22,542 nt of DNA from an uncultured Verrucomicrobiota bacterium (GTDB lineage Bacteria > Verrucomicrobiota > Verrucomicrobiae > Opitutales > Opitutaceae): NCBI GenBank assembly GCA_946482165.1, contig CAMLQS010000037.1, positions 1 to 22,542 of the forward strand. Direction: 5' to 3'. The notes under the pieces are model-generated. The model ran no database searches, was not told the DNA's origin, and worked only from the letters and a program-made list of their open reading frames with translations. This document shows positions 21,693 to 22,542 of this stretch, one piece after another. The translations under genes and the position numbers were made by a program. Every line of letters starts with the position of its first letter. The stretch's first letter is position 1.

Positions 21693-21748
21693 GCGGCGGC
21701 CACTGGCCGCCCATCGAAACCCATCGTCGCGGCCCACAGGCCGCTACA
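21693..21748. repeat. GCGGCC-type repeat pair between the PlsC-like and GT2 genes
   Basis: GCGGCGGCCACTGGCCGCC (21693-21711) and GTCGCGGCCCACAGGCCGCT (from 21726) are two small palindromes of the GGCC-x-GGCC kind, with a further CGCCATTGGCGG at 21766-21777. They fill most of the 124-nt spacer. A perfect TGGTTA-AA-TAACCA palindrome (21787-21800) lies closer to the GT2 start and is unlike the repeats. Confidence 0.6.
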
Positions 21749-21814
21749 CATCATCCAAAGGAAACGCCATTGGCGGCTTCCATGAGTGGTTAAATAACCA
21801 CCGTCCCTCTCCCC

Positions 21815-22542
21815 GTGCCGTCTCCGTCCGCCACCCACCTCGTCCTCATTCCGACCTACAACACCGGCCCGCGCCTCCTGAGCACGGTGCGCGAGGCCCT
21901 CGCCGTGTGGTCCCCGGTCTGGGTCGTGGTCGACGCCTCCACCGACGGCTCCGACTCCCCGCTCGACGCCCTCGCCGCCGAGCAACAACACCCCGGCGCC
22001 CTCCGCATCCTTCGCCGCTCCGTCAACGGCGGCAAAGGCGCCGCCGTCCTCGACGGCCTCACCGCCGCGCTCGCCGAAGGCTTCACCCACGCCCTCGTCC
22101 TCGACGCCGACGGCCAGCACCCGGTCGATTTCATCAGCTCCTTCATGGCCGCCTCCCTCTCGCGGCCCGACACCTTGATTCTCGGCCGCCCCGTCTTCGG
22201 CCCCGAAGTCCCGCTCGAACGTCTCTACGGTCGAAAACTCAGCGTCGGCCTCGTCCACCTCGAATGCCTCGGCCGCGATATCGCCGACCCGCTCTTCGGC
22301 TTCCGCGTCTACCCCATCGCCGCCACCCACGCCGTCCTTTCCTCGATCCGCAGCGCCCGCCGCTACGACTTCGATCCCGAGATCGCCGTCCGCCTCTTCT
22401 GGCGCGGCGTTCCCCCGCTTAATCTCCCCGCCCCCTGCCGCTACATCGCCAAAGCCGACGGCGGCGTGTCGCATTTCCACTATGTCCGCGATAACGTCCG
22501 CATGGTCTGGCTCCACACCCGCCTGATCGCCCGCCTCCTTGT
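21815..22542 (+). CDS. GT2-family glycosyltransferase, 5' part only
   Basis: A glycosyltransferase of the dolichyl-phosphate-mannose-synthase-like GT2 group, cut by the window end after 242 codons. It starts at a GTG (21815), the only plausible start after the in-frame stop at 21791. LVLIPTYNTGPRL (9-21), VVVDASTDGS (37-46), NGGKGAAVLDG (71-81) and the metal motif LVLDADGQHP (94-103) are clear, then DPLFGFRVYP. It probably adds a sugar to a lipid or to the cluster product. In aryl-polyene-type clusters a similar domain can be fused to an acyltransferase, so the missing C-terminus matters. It is the last visible gene. Confidence 0.85.
   Translation, partial: MPSPSATHLVLIPTYNTGPRLLSTVREALAVWSPVWVVVDASTDGSDSPLDALAAEQQHPGALRILRRSVNGGKGAAVLDGLTAALAEGFTHALVLDADGQHPVDFISSFMAASLSRPDTLILGRPVFGPEVPLERLYGRKLSVGLVHLECLGRDIADPLFGFRVYPIAATHAVLSSIRSARRYDFDPEIAVRLFWRGVPPLNLPAPCRYIAKADGGVSHFHYVRDNVRMVWLHTRLIARLL

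Overview
The window is GC-rich and reads as chromosomal DNA of a Verrucomicrobiota bacterium, most likely Opitutales/Opitutaceae. That placement is inferred from three things: the gene set, AccD having lost most of its zinc-ribbon cysteines, and many short dispersed repeats of the kind I associate with that group (for example the element whose translation gives HGRDARAT-like peptides). No search was run. I place 24 protein genes, 3 tRNAs, one clear terminator, a likely regulator operator and about 18 repeat loci.

Left part (1-4697, minus strand): a sulfate-uptake operon, sbp/cysP - M14-type carboxypeptidase - cysT - cysW, running out of the window to the left, where cysA would be expected. 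An Rrf2-family regulator lies just upstream, with two tandem dyads in front of its own start. Each visible junction inside the operon is filled by a different repeat family. Next (4704-6076) come a PhnP-like metallo-beta-lactamase hydrolase on the minus strand and a plus-strand tRNA cluster (Lys-CUU, Thr-UGU, Gln-CUG) closed by a strong intrinsic terminator.

Middle part (6125-12939): a minus-strand housekeeping run of manC, ruvX, truA, comF, accD and folC. truA and comF overlap by ATGA. A divergent rhodanese gene and a minus-strand TVP38/DedA-like membrane protein follow.

Right part (13043-end, plus strand): the left edge of a lipid/polyketide-type gene cluster, packed as one operon with several ATGA overlaps. 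It encodes two tandem flavin-dependent halogenase-like oxidoreductases, an acyl carrier protein (ACP), a ketosynthase (KS), a second ACP, a second KS-like protein, a KS N-terminal-domain protein, an LpxL-like acyltransferase, a PlsC-like acyltransferase and a GT2 glycosyltransferase cut by the window end. The gene types match aryl-polyene/flexirubin/xanthomonadin clusters. The ligase, dehydratase, ketoreductase and exporter expected of such a cluster are not in the window and should lie to the right.

The most unusual feature is how the dispersed repeats sit in this cluster. The two halogenase-like paralogues carry different repeats, in frame, in the same loop just before the RAR-[YW]-[VI]-[IV]-DASG strand. 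The second KS carries a third in-frame insert. A 39-nt repeat is coding sequence in one gene and supplies the leader and ATG of the first KS. None of the 24 chosen starts has a GGAG or GAGG core in the roughly 20 nt upstream, which suggests initiation that depends little on Shine-Dalgarno pairing.
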